From assembly GCA_030272155.1 (NCBI GenBank), contig CP126205.1:2158501-2222500 (forward strand): a stretch of 64,000 nucleotides of DNA, given 5' to 3'. This stretch comes from Tetradesmus obliquus. Its lineage: Eukaryota; Chlorophyta; Chlorophyceae; Sphaeropleales; Scenedesmaceae. The notes beneath the pieces were generated by a model, which made no database searches, had not been told where the DNA came from, and was given only the letters and a program-made list of their open reading frames with translations. The translations under genes were made by a program, and so were the position numbers. This document shows positions 34,578 to 47,633 of the stretch, piece by piece. The stretch's first letter is position 1, and each line of letters begins with the position of its first letter.

Positions 34578-37500
34578 ATGTCTTTATGGGATACTTTTTT
34601 GTTCAGTTCCAAGGAGGAACGGAGGCTCAGCAAAACTGCTGACGACATGGTGCAAGTCAGAGAAGTGGGCAGAGATGCGGACGGGATGGATATAGCACTC
34701 GCCATGGCGCGGGACCTGTACCAAGCAGCAGCCCTTGCTGTTCGTCAGGGCTATAGCTCGCCTGAGGAGAGGAGGGAGGTTGAGGCCCTGGCAGACATAC
34801 GGTGCGGTTGAATGATGTGCATGGCCCGTGAACAGCTGCTAGCGTGGTCAAGAACCAGCTGACTTCGTTGAACTTTGCAGGGACCACATCCAGAACCTGG
34901 AGACGAAGGTCAGGCAGGCCAAGACTACTGTTGACGAGGCTGCCAAGGTAGGGAGCAGTAGGTGGTTACTGCCTACTGTTGTATGCCTTACCAACTCTGG
35001 TTTGGGCAAAGAGCAAGAAACTGACGCTGAGATATGTTTGAATGCCTGCAGACTGCTCTGATCAATGAGGTCGACCCTCTCAGGCGGCGCGTGATTGCAA
35101 AGTGCCATGAGCACCAAGCCTACGTGCGCAAGAACAACGTGAGCGCGCGCCAAGCAGCAGCAGTAGCAGCAGCCTGTCCTGCAGTGTGCACTACTCACAG
35201 CACATCCATGGGTGCGGCACAGGCGGAAGGTGGTGCAGCAGCAGCGCATGCGGGACATAATGCACGTATTGTTGAGCAGGTGATGCTGCTGCAGCGGCAC
35301 TCTCATGGCACCTTGCAGTGCGTACTTCATTATATGGTGCTGCCTTTCCTGCAGGCGCTGGTGCGCCGCATCCTGGACTGGTGTGAGCTCAAAAAGGAGC
35401 CCAACCAGCAGCATGCCACGAGGTAAAAGCAGTACAGCATTAGATCAAACTGCTGAACAACGACATGCAGAGCAGCAGCACTGGCAGCGACAGAGCCTAG
35501 GCAGCACATGTCGCAAGCAGAGATGCACCCAAGATGCTTGCATGCATGGAGGTACCCACCAAGCAGCAACTGCTACACCTGAGACACTTGCATGCAGCAG
35601 CAGCAGCCCCGATGGCGCGACAGAGCGTAGGCAGACATGTTGCACACCAGTGCACCCAGACGCTTGCATGCACGCAAGCATGCATGTAGCAAGCTGCAAG
35701 ATGCTGTAATAACATGCATTTGCATATATTGCTAAGGCATGCATGCAGTGTACGGTCAAGTGCTCATTCCTGCAGCTGCGTGTATACACTGGGTGCATGC
35801 CTGGTTTCTTTGTCAGCGGCACAGTCGTGTTGTGTCATACTTTGTGCTGGTTGTTTCACGTCAGTACATGGTATCTGCAGGAGCTCTGCTGATGACGTGC
35901 CGCGCTCGACAGATGGCATGGTCACTGCTGCACTGACCAACCCGCTGAGCATCAGCGACGTCAGCTCCGGCTGGGTGCAGGTGCGCGTACACTACTGGCA
36001 GCAGCGGCAGCAGCAGCCATGGCGGAGGCGTGCGCCAGCAGCTGTGCTATACCGTGATGCGCACCTCAGCTACGTTGCATGGCAGCATCATACTGGTGTG
36101 AATGCTGTTTCAGCTCAGCACTGCTGCGACAGTGGTACCTGCGCGTCGTGCTCCTGCAATGCCAACAGCTGTCGAGCATGCAATGCACATACCAGGCCGC
36201 ACTGACTTGTGCTGTGCTCTCTGCTTCTCCTGATGCTGCACGATCTGCATCGCACGGCAGAGCCAGGCACGCAGCACTTCACGCCAAACATTCAGCATGA
36301 CAGACTGGGAGACCAAGTCCAAGCTCTCCCCAGCCAAGGCAGCAGCAGCAGCAGCAAGCAGCAGCAGTCTGTCCATCAACACAGCCGGCAGCGGCGGCAG
36401 CAACGGCCCGCGCTCGCCATCGCGCCGCTCACCCAACCGCCGCGCGGCACGTGCGGCGCAGCATCTGCAGCAGCAGCTGGCGGCGGCTGGTGCGCGCGGC
36501 CCGGTGCCAGACCAGTACAGCAAGGCGGCTGAGCAGGTGCTGGGAGCAGCAGCAGCGCAGCAGCAGCGGCCGCCGGTAGTGGCAGTTGCAGGCACAGCGC
36601 TGCCCAGTGAGGGCCAGCAGGCCATATTTGAGGCTGTGCAGCGGAAGCTTGGGCGCGACTCATACGGCGGCGCTGCTGCAGAGCCTGCTGCTGCCGCGGC
36701 TGCAGTGAGTGGCGCAGGCAGCGGCTTTGACGCCGAGCAGCAGCAGCAGCAGGGCTGGAGGGTGGGAACAGAGGTTGCCCAGCAGCAGCAGCTGCAGCAG
36801 GGCGCAAGGCAGGTCAGGCAACCGCGTGCTTTCCTGCACCTGGATGGGTGAGTTGGTGCGGGTGGGGCGGTGGCTCACGCACTGATCAGCTCTACTACTT
36901 CTGTGTTTCGTGTGGCTGATGTGGCTGATCCGCACAGTTGAGCTTCTGTCGACGGCTTACAAGCCGTGCAGCTGAGGTGCTTGCCTCCTTGCCATGTGGC
37001 ATAAGCTAGCAAGTGCAGCTGCTGGTCAGCGATCAGGGCATAGGGTTGCAACAGCATACCAACCACTGGGCAGCTCCTCTAAACACTTGAGTTGCGCTGC
37101 CTACCCCTCACGCTGTCACTGCACTGTCTGCTGCTGCTGCTGCTGCTGCAGGGCTGGTGACGCCTCGCTGACGTCGTCTGGCGGCTACGGGCTGTCCGCG
37201 AACAGCAGCGCTGCCTCGCTGGCGGAGCAGAGCGACACCGTGGTGATTGGCGGGACGAGGCGCTACACAGCAGGTGCGGCAGGGCAGCAGCAGCTGCAGC
37301 AGCAGCAAGATTTCTGGGTTGAGAACAGCAGAGCAACAGTTAAGGGGCGGCCTCATTGTGGCTGGTCACATTCTGGCCTGGCTTCACCAGGATCGCAGCT
37401 GAGGGCCCGCCACGGTGGCAAAGATGACTAAGCAACTGCATCTGTGGATGTGGCAACCACCGCCAGCTGTGGATGCCCTACGCTGTTTGGCAGGATGTGT

Positions 37501-40003
37501 GTTGCAGACTGTACTGCCCAGCTGTCCATGCGGCATCCGTGAGATGTTGAGGGCCAAGAAGGCATTTAAACCAGGCACATTGTACCGGTTCACGCCAACC
37601 TGGCCATTTTAACCGTACAACGTGCCTGGTTTAATGTCTTGTTTATCCTCATCGTCTCAAGTATGCAGTGTGGATAGCTGGCAAACAGTCACGAAGCTCA
37701 CCAGGGGTCTGCACGCGTGCCCATGTTAGCCCTATGTCCATCTCTGCCGCTCTCCCTGCCTGCCAACCCTCCCACCCCTACCCCCGCGCTTTTTACCCCA
37801 CCCATTCCCCTACCCTGATTATCCTTACCCAACGTACTTCCCTCCCAGTCACGCTTTCCCCACCCTTCTCACACCTTCCTACCCTGGTTCCCCAAACAAA
37901 AAAAGCCACACAGGGTTTGCTGTGCTGCACATTACTGGCACCTGCTGCTTCCCCTGCTGCTTCCCCTGCTGGCTGCAGACGATGACGCGTTTGAGCCAGC
38001 GGTGGGCGCCAGCAGCGGCTGGGAGGCAGTGGGCCACCTGAGGCAGCAGCACCCAGCCATGCGCACCAGCCTACGCACGTCTGGAGACATCAGCCACGTG
38101 CTGCGCCACAGCAACATCAACATCAAGGAGGCTGCGTACCTGAGCAGCATGGCATCGCAGGTGCACATCCTGCATGACGCAGGTAGGTGGCGAGCAGCAG
38201 GGACATTTCGGGTGGTTATGTGTAGCTTTTGCTAGTGTGTTTCGCAGGCTTGCGTGGGCATACACGGCGGGGACGTGACGTCGAGCGAGTGCCCGGGAAA
38301 ACGCGCGGGGCTAGGGTTCGAACCAAATTATTGACATTACCGTCTGTATGGGTGCTTGGATGATTCGAGGATGGGTTTGAATGATCATTTCGTGGCTGCT
38401 GCAACACGAATGCATGCCCAGTCAACTCGCCACATCAGCAACCAGGCTGTCTGCAGTGCTGCACCGACTTTGAGCATGCTCCTGGTTGTGTGAGGCACAC
38501 AAGCGTTGAACAAACTATCTCAAACATGCATGGGAGGGATTTCGACCTGCCACAGACTGTTGATGGCAGCAGAGTAGCACTGTCCCTGCAAGCCCACCAT
38601 GAGAAGGGTCTGCAGCTGCTGGTGACAGTACTGTGTGAGAACAAGCTGCGGCCTTGCACCCAGGCTGCTGAGAAACGAAGTTATTTCAGCCTAGATATGT
38701 GTACATCGTCATGCCTATCCAAAGCAGTCGATCTCACATGTCTTCCATCTGTTGCTGTTGCTGTTGTTGCTGCTGCAGTGGCCCAGAAGCCGCAGGGCCC
38801 CGATGGGCTGCCTGCAGTGCTAATGATGCCCCAACTCCTGCTGTAGCGCAATATGCATGCGTGTACCGAACCATATGTGTGCTATTGCTATCGCTGTTGC
38901 TGCTGCAGTGGCCCAGAAGCTGCAGGGCCCCGACGGGCTGCCTGCGGTGCCGTTGATCCCCACTCCTGCCGTAGCGCAAGATGCATGCGTGCGCCGCCGA
39001 ACCATATGTGTGCTGCCACTGTTGCTGTTGCTATGCTGCAGTGGCTCAGAAGCCGCAGGGCCCTGATGGGCTCCCTGCGGTGCCGGTGGTGCCTCCCATC
39101 CTTGCGGTGCGCAAGAAGCAGCGCTGGTGGGTGGGGCTGCTGAAGATGCTGGCGGGCACGGCAGGCGCAGCAGCGCTGGTTGGGGCGGTGGCGTTTGCTG
39201 CAGGGCAGGTGAGAGGGTGGCGTGAGTAGTTTGGCCAGCGTGGCGTGCGATAGATTGCAAGGTTCGGGTGTGCAGTATTGTGGCTGGCTGGTGCACGGTG
39301 GACGGGCTGCCAGTTCGCGGCATCTCAGGTTGCATGCACGCCTCAGCCGTTGCCAGCAAACTAGCGACAGCAGCCCCAGAAGCAGCGCTGGTGGGTGGGG
39401 CTGCTGAAGATGCTGGCGGGCACGGCAGGCGCAGCAGCACTGGTTGGGGCGGTGGCGTCTGCTGCAGGGCAGGTGAGGGGGCGGCGTCAGTAGGTTGGCT
39501 GGTGCGGTGTGTGGCGAGACGGTTCCGAACAGTACTGCGTGGCTGGTGCAACATGATGTGTCGCCACTGGGTCAGAAAGCAAAGGGCTTGGCTGGTGTCA
39601 GCTGCTGCAGCTGCCAGCCGAGTTCATTCACAGACGACAAGTAACAAGGCATAACTTGCTGCTCCACCTGCTGTGTGATAGTGCCACAACTGTCTGTGCA
39701 TAACGCATTAGCATACACCCTTTAGCATCGCGCATCCTCTTATCACTGCTTGCTGCTGAACGTGCTGCTGTACATGCTCTGCAGTCGCTTCCTGAGGGCA
39801 GCTGGGGCGCTGACAGTGCACAGTCAAGCAAGCAGCAGCAGCAGCGCGCAGGCGCGCCGCTCAAGCAGCAGCAGATGCGCACCAAGCAGCAGCAGCAAGC
39901 TGCAACGGCGCAGGAGCAGAAGCAGCAGCAGGCTGCAGGCATGCCGCGGCTGCCTTACGTGCCTGTGGGGCCAGCTCCCTCTGCAAGCGCGGCCTGTGGG
40001 TGA
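34578..40003 (+). CDS. Unrecognised coiled protein with C-terminal membrane span
   Basis: Ten exons (about 34578-34801, 34881-34947, 35052-35138, 35355-35422, 35881-35980, 36261-36847, 37152-37273, 37979-38182, 39042-39208, 39785-40003) keep phase through every junction and give about 614 residues ending in TGA. Start MSLWDTFLFSSKEE was chosen because it begins an open exon; an ATG 42 bases upstream is possible. The N-terminal 150 residues are charged and helical (RDHIQNLETKVRQAKTTVDE), probably coiled coil. A Ser/Ala/Gln-rich middle follows, then a conserved-looking segment (SLRTSGDISHVLRHSNINIK), then one membrane span (WWVGLLKMLAGTAGAAALVG) followed by a Gln-rich tail. The arrangement is loosely like a SNARE or tail-anchored adaptor, but no SNARE motif was identified and I do not assign a family. 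The exon 6 acceptor is uncertain. Confidence 0.52.
37567..37633. repeat. Imperfect inverted repeat in an intron
   Basis: TAAACCAGGCACATTGTACC at 37567 onward pairs with AACGTGCCTGGTTTA at about 37619-37633; including flanks the arms are about 23 bases with one mismatch and one bulge, and a loop of about 20 bases. It lies in the intron after the exon ending near 37273 and could be a small hairpin element. Confidence 0.65.
37730..37925. other. C-rich pyrimidine tract in intron
   Basis: This intron section is strongly biased to C and T on the plus strand (CCCTCCC, CACCCCTACCCCCGCG and similar) for about 180 bases upstream of the acceptor at about 37978. It contrasts with the GCAG-rich surroundings. 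It may be an extended polypyrimidine tract or a low-complexity expansion. Confidence 0.6.
38765..39480 (+). repeat. Tandem exon copies in the tail-anchored gene
   Basis: The exon start (CAG|TGGCCCAGAAGCCGCAGGG, encoding VAQKPQGPDGLPAV) occurs at about 38779, 38910 and 39042, with similar intron before each (ACCATATGTGTGCT). The third continues. Its 3' half (CAGCGCTGGTGGGTGGGGCT through GCTGCAGGGCAG|GTGAG) is repeated at about 39380-39471. Confidence 0.87.
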
Positions 40004-41474
40004 AAAGGGACTGGAAGGAACTGCAGAACAGCAGCATGCAGCCGATGTGCTGTACTACATACGCAGTTGAGTCAGGGTTCGGGGTTGTAGCTGTTGCTGA
40101 GACAGCGGCGTGCGTCTAGGCGAGAGGTGGCAAGCAATGTTCAGCTTGTCTTGCTGTGCCTTGCCGTGGTGGTGTACTATACGGGCTACTTCAGCAAAGT
40201 AAAGAATGCGGCTGGTCAGCAGCTATGCGTACATACATACTCATCATTCAACGCCTATGTGTGTGCTGTATGTGTAAGTTAGCATATCGCGTGGGCTTCT
40301 GTGTAAGCAGTGCATGAGCATAGCTGGGGTGTGTTTATCAACACGTGATTGAATTCGTAGGTTTCAAGGCAGTTGGTTTTAGACAATGTGTTGATGCTGA
40401 GGCTGCCAGTTGAGGCAGGCCATTTGACTTGCATGTCCACTTTGTGCTGGTGAAGGTGGCAATGTGAGTGGAGGTGTCTGTGTTGTGCGAAGCAGCAGTG
40501 TATCGTGCTCACACAGATTAATCGTATATCAGTAAAATCTTGCTAGCATTGTCGCCTTGTGTTTGCTTGGTGAGGAATTGAAAAAGAACGCTGTGAGTAA
40601 TACCCATACAACAGGGGGCCTGTGGCTTTGTGCGGTGCAGCAGTTGGCAATGTGGTTGCTGCTGCCGCTGCTGCACATCGGCTGGTGACAGTAGTAGCAG
40701 GGGCTGCTGCCATCCCCTGCTGGTGTGGCATCTTGCAGTGCTCCTGCTGGTTGGTCTTGCAGGAGTCAACTGCCGGCGGTTTGTTGTGTTTCAGTCTGTG
40801 GAACGCAAGGCTGCACAAATGCTGTGCCGGGCTGGTAGTTGGGGTGCTGCCGCAGCACCTGCACTGCACATGGAGGCAGCACACTGCCGCGCAGTGCACG
40901 GCGAGCGCCGTGCACTTGAGGTCCACCTGCTAGTGCAAGAAGGTGCTGCATTGCATGTGAGGCAGCGATGGCGTGTGCTGGGAACGCAAGGTGTTGGCGG
41001 CAGTCGCAGATGTTGCACAATTTGTGCCCAAGAGTCGTTGGCTCGCAGGTGGGAGGTGTTCCCAGCGTATGAAAACCATGTGGATGAATAGCAAGTGCGT
41101 GTGGTGCACAGCATTCGGAGCACAGGGCTTTGCGCTGCAGATTTGTGATGGCAGGGGCCGCCTGTAACTGTTGACACTGTACATTTCAGGGGTTCTGGAC
41201 TAAGGCTGAGCCTGAAAAAAATATGCGCGCTTGCATCCCACCTGTTGCGTGGCTGACGGTCGAGTCGCAACGCAAAGCATAACAATCGTATGTTCATTGC
41301 GTTACCATCATCACACAGAAGCAGACAACTGTCATGCAGCAGCTGCTGCAGGCGGTCGCCTACCGTATTGCATGCAGCCACAACACACAAACATCATGCT
41401 CATATCATATCATGCTCCTATGATAGCAACGCTCACTGCTGCATGACAGGCTTGTCCCCAAACTTTGCCCGGCC
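40004..41474. other. Convergent intergenic, no gene recognised
   Basis: About 1.5 kb between two converging genes. Open frames on both strands (for example 40630-41091) are arginine- and cysteine-rich shadows with no domain and no splice support. TGTAA occurs at about 40274 and 40302, either of which could end the plus-strand gene. Confidence 0.4.
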
Positions 41475-42304
41475 TCATGCTGCCACTGGCTTGTCCCCAA
41501 ACTTTGCGTCTTTGCTAGCCTTGCCCCCAGCACCCTTTACATCTTCCCCTTGGCCCTGCTTGCCAGCCCTTGCAGCCTTCCCTGCTGCATCTTTCCCTGC
41601 TGCTGCTGCTGCTGCTGCATCCTTACCCTCTTTACTGCCTGGCTTTCCTGCTGCATCCTTTGCTGCTGCTGAATCTTTTGCTGCCCCTTTCGCCTGCTGC
41701 TTCACAGGCACGGGTGCGTAGCGGGGCACCTTGCACAGCCCCGGGTGGTACACGGTCACCACGTAGGCGCAGAACTGCGGCTCCCGCACCAGCATGCGCC
41801 AGCTGTTGTGCGGCGAGCACGCCCAGCGCAGCTCCACCTGGCGAGGCTTGCCTGCGCCCTCATTGCCGCACTTCTCGCCGCCTGCACAGCATCAGCAACA
41901 AGAAAACATACAATCTGTTGTGTAACCGCAGCTGCTGGAACACGCCGCTGCTGCTGGCAAGCCCTGCAGCCGGTGCTCATACAAAAGAACTTACCTCCTG
42001 CGTCAGCACCAGACCCACTCGCACTAGTTCAATGCATAGTTGCTGGTCAGACATTTTTCGTCAGCTTTTCACCTGTGTACATCTGCCTGAAGTAGCGCCA
42101 GTGGCTCTGCAGCATGGAGGCAGTGCATGCGCAGCTGGTGCTGCAGACATCAGTACCAGCACTTGTTTTGCACATCTGCTAGTCAAAGCACATCAAGCCT
42201 GCTCACCCGTGTACATCTGCCTGAAGTAGGGCCAGTGGCTCTGCAGCATTGAAGCAGTGTCAGGCAGGTAGTCTAACAGCTCCAGCATGGGAGGGGGGTG
42301 CCCT

Positions 42305-42336
<32 letters not shown>

Positions 42337-42752
42337 CTCTGCGGCCGCCTTGCTGCTGCTGCCGGCAGTTGCCTTCTTCTTCTCTGCTGCTGACCCTGCT
42401 GCTGCTCCTGCCTTGTCGTCATTGGTCCCTGCTGCTGTTGCTGCTGTACCTGCAGCTGCAGGTTTATCTGTATCTGCTGCTGCTTCTTTGGCGCTGCCGG
42501 CTGCCAGCAGCTGCTGCTGGTGTGCCTGCCAAGCCTTGCCAGCTTCTGTCAGTGCTGCTGCTGCATCGCGCTTGGCTGCTGCTGCTGTGGCCTTTGCATC
42601 ATACAGCCCGAGCACGTGCTCCTCACTGATGCGTGCTGTGCCTTGGGAAGTATCCATGTGGTATTGGTAGACACGCTGTTTGAAAGCAGAAAAGCGCAGC
42701 AAGACAAGCAGCAGCAGCAGCAGCAGCAGCAGGCAAAAAGCAGCAGCAAAAA

Positions 42753-42804
<52 letters not shown>

Positions 42805-44531
42805 AAGCAGCAGCAGCGCCAGCAGTTACACGTGCTGTGCCGAGTGATGCGTCCATGTGGTATTGGTAGACGCGCTTTTGAAAAAGCAGGAGCTCAGCAG
42901 CAGAAGCAAAAGCAGAAGCAGCAGAAGCAGGAGAAGCAGCAGAAGCAGGAGAAGCAGCAGCGGGAACAGCCTTACATGTCAGGGCTGAAAGGCTGTGCTT
43001 GTTAGCAAATCACAGCACCATGCTTTCTGTGCCTTCAAAGCCCAGACTTGCAGTAGTGCGTAACGCACCGTCTTGTAGTGTATCTGGTAGATGAAGAAGC
43101 CGTCCATCCCAGGGATGGAGATGTGTTTATGTGCCAGCTCATCACCCTCCAGCAGCGCCTCCCCGGGGTCAGCAGCAGCAGCGGCAGCAGCAGCAGCCTT
43201 GCCTGCGGCGTCCGCTGCTGCTGCGGGGTTGATGGGTTCCACTCCGGGGATGCCCCAGAAGGGCTTACCCAGCACAAAGCCTGCGGCAGAGCAGCAGTAG
43301 GTGCATGAAGGCAACTGGTCAGAGTGAGATTGATGGTGTTGAAGTGGTGACTGTTAGGTTGATGGGCTCCACTTCAGGGATGGCCCATAAAACTTACCCA
43401 TCACAATGCCTGCAGTGCAGTGCAGTGCAGTGCAGTGCAGTGCAGTGCAGTGCAGTGCAGTGCAGTGCAGTGCAGTGCAGTGCAGTGCAGTGCAGTGCAG
43501 TGCGGAAGGAGTTGACAGCAGCGCACAAATTAAGAAGGCTGTGACAGCCAACGTGCTGAATGCTGTGTTGCTGGTGCGAGATGCAACCACTCCAGGCGGA
43601 TTGTTTCACAACATCAATAGCTACATTTACTTGATCACACATGCAGCTCACCGTCCATCTTTGCAAGTGCTGCGCCAGGCAGCACGTCCGCATTCTGAAC
43701 CACGACATTCTTGCTGGCAGGAACGGTGCTGCCACCTCTGCCGCTGAGGCATGCCTTGGTGGAGGTGCAGGTGGTCTGGCAGTGCGGCAAGCACAATCAT
43801 CCACACACACAACATGCCATACAGAGGATGCCATAAATGAGACTGCCCAAAGCAATTCACAAACCTTGTACTGCAGCGCTGCACACAGTGGCCCATTCAC
43901 TCACCGTCCATCTTTGCAAGCGCCGCGCCCGGCAGCACGGCGGCAAGCGCATTTGTTGTACACAACATACAAACCATACAGAGGATGCTAAACAGGCGCC
44001 TGCGATCTCAACACCAGTGCTGCAGCAACACCTGCAGCGCTGCACACAGCGCCCCATTCACTCACCATCCATCTTTGCAAGTGCCGGGCCAGGCAGCACG
44101 TCTGCATTCTGCACCACCACATTCTTGCTGGCAGGGATATTGCTGCCACTGCCGCCGCTGAGGCAAGCCATTGTGCAGGTGCAGTTGCATTGCCAATTCG
44201 ACAACGCATTAATCCGCACAAAGTACAAACCATTACCCTAAAACAAGCCTGCCCAATAGCGGCTGACGAGCGGCTATGCTGCAGCGACACCTGCAGCGCT
44301 GCACGCAGCGCCCCATTTCCCTCACCGTCCATCTTTGCCAGTGCTGCGCCAGGCAACACGTCTGCATTCTGAACCACCACATTCTTGCTGGCAGGAATGG
44401 TGCTGCCGCCGCCACCACTGAGGCATGCCTTGGTGGAGGTGCAGGTGGTCTGGCGCAGGCTATTGAGAAGAGACGAGGCTGAAGCAGCCAGCTCTTTCTT
44501 GGCGATGGGGTGCTTACGCCAGGCATTGTCT

Positions 44532-44564
<33 letters not shown>

Positions 44565-47206
44565 CGATCAACATGCGTTTGTCCAGTTGCAGCAACACCC
44601 GCCGTAGAATGGTGAGCAAACCCACCCTCACCTCTGTATCATTGGCTGTGTACGAACCTTTTAGCGTCTGCTGTGCACCACTTGCACCGTCTGCCGCACA
44701 CATGTTGCATTGCCTGCTGCATACAACTTCCACTGTCTGATGTATTCCCGAGCCGCCCCAATCCACGTTTCACACCGCCCACCTGGCTCGCACTTGCCCC
44801 AACTGGCCCTGCAGTGGCCCAGCTTGCCCACCATCCATGTGCAAGCTGTCAAGCTGTGTACATCGCGCTGCTGGCTGTGTCTGCCGTACACACCCCAACC
44901 TGCCGCACACAATTAGTAATTGCAACGCCTGCTGCCCACAAGCCGCACCACCTGCTGCACCCAAGCCACATATACTTCATATCAGACCCTCAGAAGCTGT
45001 CTGTTTTCACTGTCTCACCTGGCTCGCACTTGCCACAGCTGGCCCTGCAGTGGCCCAGCTTGCGTGGTGTGCCCACCATCCACTTGGGGTTGGCTGCACA
45101 CTCGCCCAGTGATGCCCACAGCGGGCACAGCAACTCCATGTCCAGGCACAGCGCTACAGCAGCAGCAGCAGCAGCATTGACATCTGTGATACAACAAGCT
45201 GTTCTGCACTCGGTTTTAGGGGTGAAATTGCTCACAGCAGCTCCGTGTCACGGCACAGCGCTGCAGCAGCAGCGGCGGCAGCAGCAGCAGGGGCAGCAGC
45301 AGCAGCAGCAGCAGCGGCGGCGTGCTAACACCGCACACCTTGACTATGCATGAATCCCTAGCTTGCAGGAACGCACATGAAACCTTGTTAAATAACTGTG
45401 TGACAGAGAGCAGCACCGCCATACAGTGTGTGCTCTGGTGTGTGCTGCAGGGCTCTAGGCTCTACCAGCAACTACACCCTTGCACCTTCGCTGTACATGC
45501 ATCCTGTAACATGGCTGCCACTCACCGTCATATGGCAGCAGCTTGTTCTCCGGGATGTGCTGCAGTGCCTTGCGCTGCAGTGCTGCATCTTCCTCGTCCT
45601 CTCCCGGATCTTCATACTCATCAACATCATCCGCATCCAGCCGCAGTTTGCTCTGTAACACAGACAGATTCATACAGGGAGTTACAATTCAAAGACCAAG
45701 GATGTTCGGTCAGGCCGAACTGGCACGGGTCCTGACAGTCATCGACATCAACAGCATCCAGCAGCAGCTTGCTCTGCGCACAGCGGCATATTGCACACAG
45801 GGCAATACAGTTGATGTCCAGGACTGTAGAGTCAGGCCGCAACATGTGGGGCCTCGTTCTCAACATCATCAGCAGCCAGCCGCAGCTTCCTTGTAGGAAG
45901 CAGGGCTGCATGAAAGTACACCATACTCATACAGCTTGAGGTTGACATCATCTGCTGCAGCCACACACCGGCATGCATCATGCCAGGCACAAAAACAACA
46001 GCAGTTGCCGGCAGCAGCAGCAGCAGCAGCAGCAGCGCACCTGCATGCGTCGCGCAAGGTTCCTGTGGTTGATAAAGTAGTCGTTGGCCACCTTCCACAT
46101 GGGCTTGAGCAGCAGCAGCTGGTGGTGGTTGACCAGGTCCTGCACGAAACAGGCAAAAGGCGCAACACATTAGAGCATTGACACTGCATGATGCAGGGCC
46201 ACCTTCCACATGGGCTTGAGCAGCAGCAGCTGGTGGTGGTTGACCAGGTCCTGCGAGCATGCGAGAAGAGTTGGGAGGTATTAGCGCATTGCATGCCGCA
46301 TGAAGGACGCAAAATTGCATCCTTGGCTTTTGCATTTATTAAAGACGATAAGGACAAGACAATAAAGACAATAAAGACAATGAAGACAACAAAGACAAGA
46401 CAATATCGACAATCAAGACAATAATGACATAAAGACAATAAAGACAAGACAATAAAGACAAAACAATAAAGACAATAAAGACAAGACAATAAAGACAATA
46501 AAGACAAGACAATAAAGACAATAAAGATAAGACAATAAGGACAAGACAATAAAGACAAGACAATAAAGACCATAAAGATAAGACAATAAGGACAAGACAA
46601 TCAAGACAATAAAGACAAGACGATAAAGTCAAGACAATAAAGACAAGACAATAAAGACAAGACAATAAAGACAACAAAGACAATGAAGACAACAAAGACA
46701 AGACAATAAAGATAATAAAGACGATAAAGACAAGACAGTAAAGACAATACAGACAAGACAATAAAGACAATCAAAGACAAATTGATCAAGAATTTCAGTT
46801 AGAACGGTTTTGTATACAAGCACCCCACATATGCAGGGCCATATCCACACTAGCTTCAGCAGCAGCTTGTGGTGGACTAGATGAGCAAGCAGAAGCTACG
46901 CAAACAAAACGTGTGGCATTTGCAGCTGCAGCTGCTGCTGACCCCAAGCAGCAGCGCTCACCTTGCAGGACTTCACCGTTGCTGCTGCTTCTGCGTCAGT
47001 TCCTGGCAGCTGCACAGCCGCCTGCTGGCCATCCTCACTGCTGCTGCTGCTGCTGCTGCCGGTGCCCTGCGGCAGCTGCTGCTGCTGCTGCTGTGGCGGC
47101 TGCGCGGTGCTGCCCTTGCGAGAGCGCACCACAAACATTGTTACGCCTGCCTCTGGTGCTTCTACCTTCACAATGCGGTAGCTGTTGAGGACCTTGAGGG
47201 GCACCT

Positions 47207-47246
<40 letters not shown>

Positions 47247-47580
47247 GTAGAACACAGGACGTCTGGGGCTGCTGCATGTGTGAATGGCGGCTGCTGTTGC
47301 CACTTGAAGGCAGAGAGCAGGCGTGAGTCGGGACTTCAAAGCATGTGACTGCAGCTGAGCAATACTAGCCGCTGCTCAAGTTCTGCATGTGGATCAGCAC
47401 ATCACCAGCATCACGGCACCAGAAAATGCTGATGCAGCTGCACACACTGCTGCTGCTGCTACACTCACGTGTGCCTGCTCGCAAGCCTCATCAAACATGT
47501 CTCTGATGGAGTCCTCGTTGATGGGCTCAGCTGAGTGCACTGCGTGAGTCACTTGGCCCCATACATGCGACACCACGCCT

Positions 47581-47633
<53 letters not shown>

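Noticed and set aside
40630..41091. Plus-strand 153-residue open frame between two convergent genes
   Set aside because: Arg/Cys-rich composition typical of a shadow frame in GC-rich DNA, with overlapping open frames on the other strand and no domain.
44661..44912. Extra ShK-like exon (CRASWGKCEPGGRCETW) as part of the MRH protein
   Set aside because: It is a second copy of the end of the ShK exon with one cysteine changed to tryptophan and then a GTGGGC donor-like site; best explained as an intronic duplicate.
46339..46850. Minus-strand Leu/Ser/Tyr/Cys-rich open frames resembling a membrane protein
   Set aside because: They come from the periodic GACAATAAA minisatellite and change frame with unit length; they lie in an intron.
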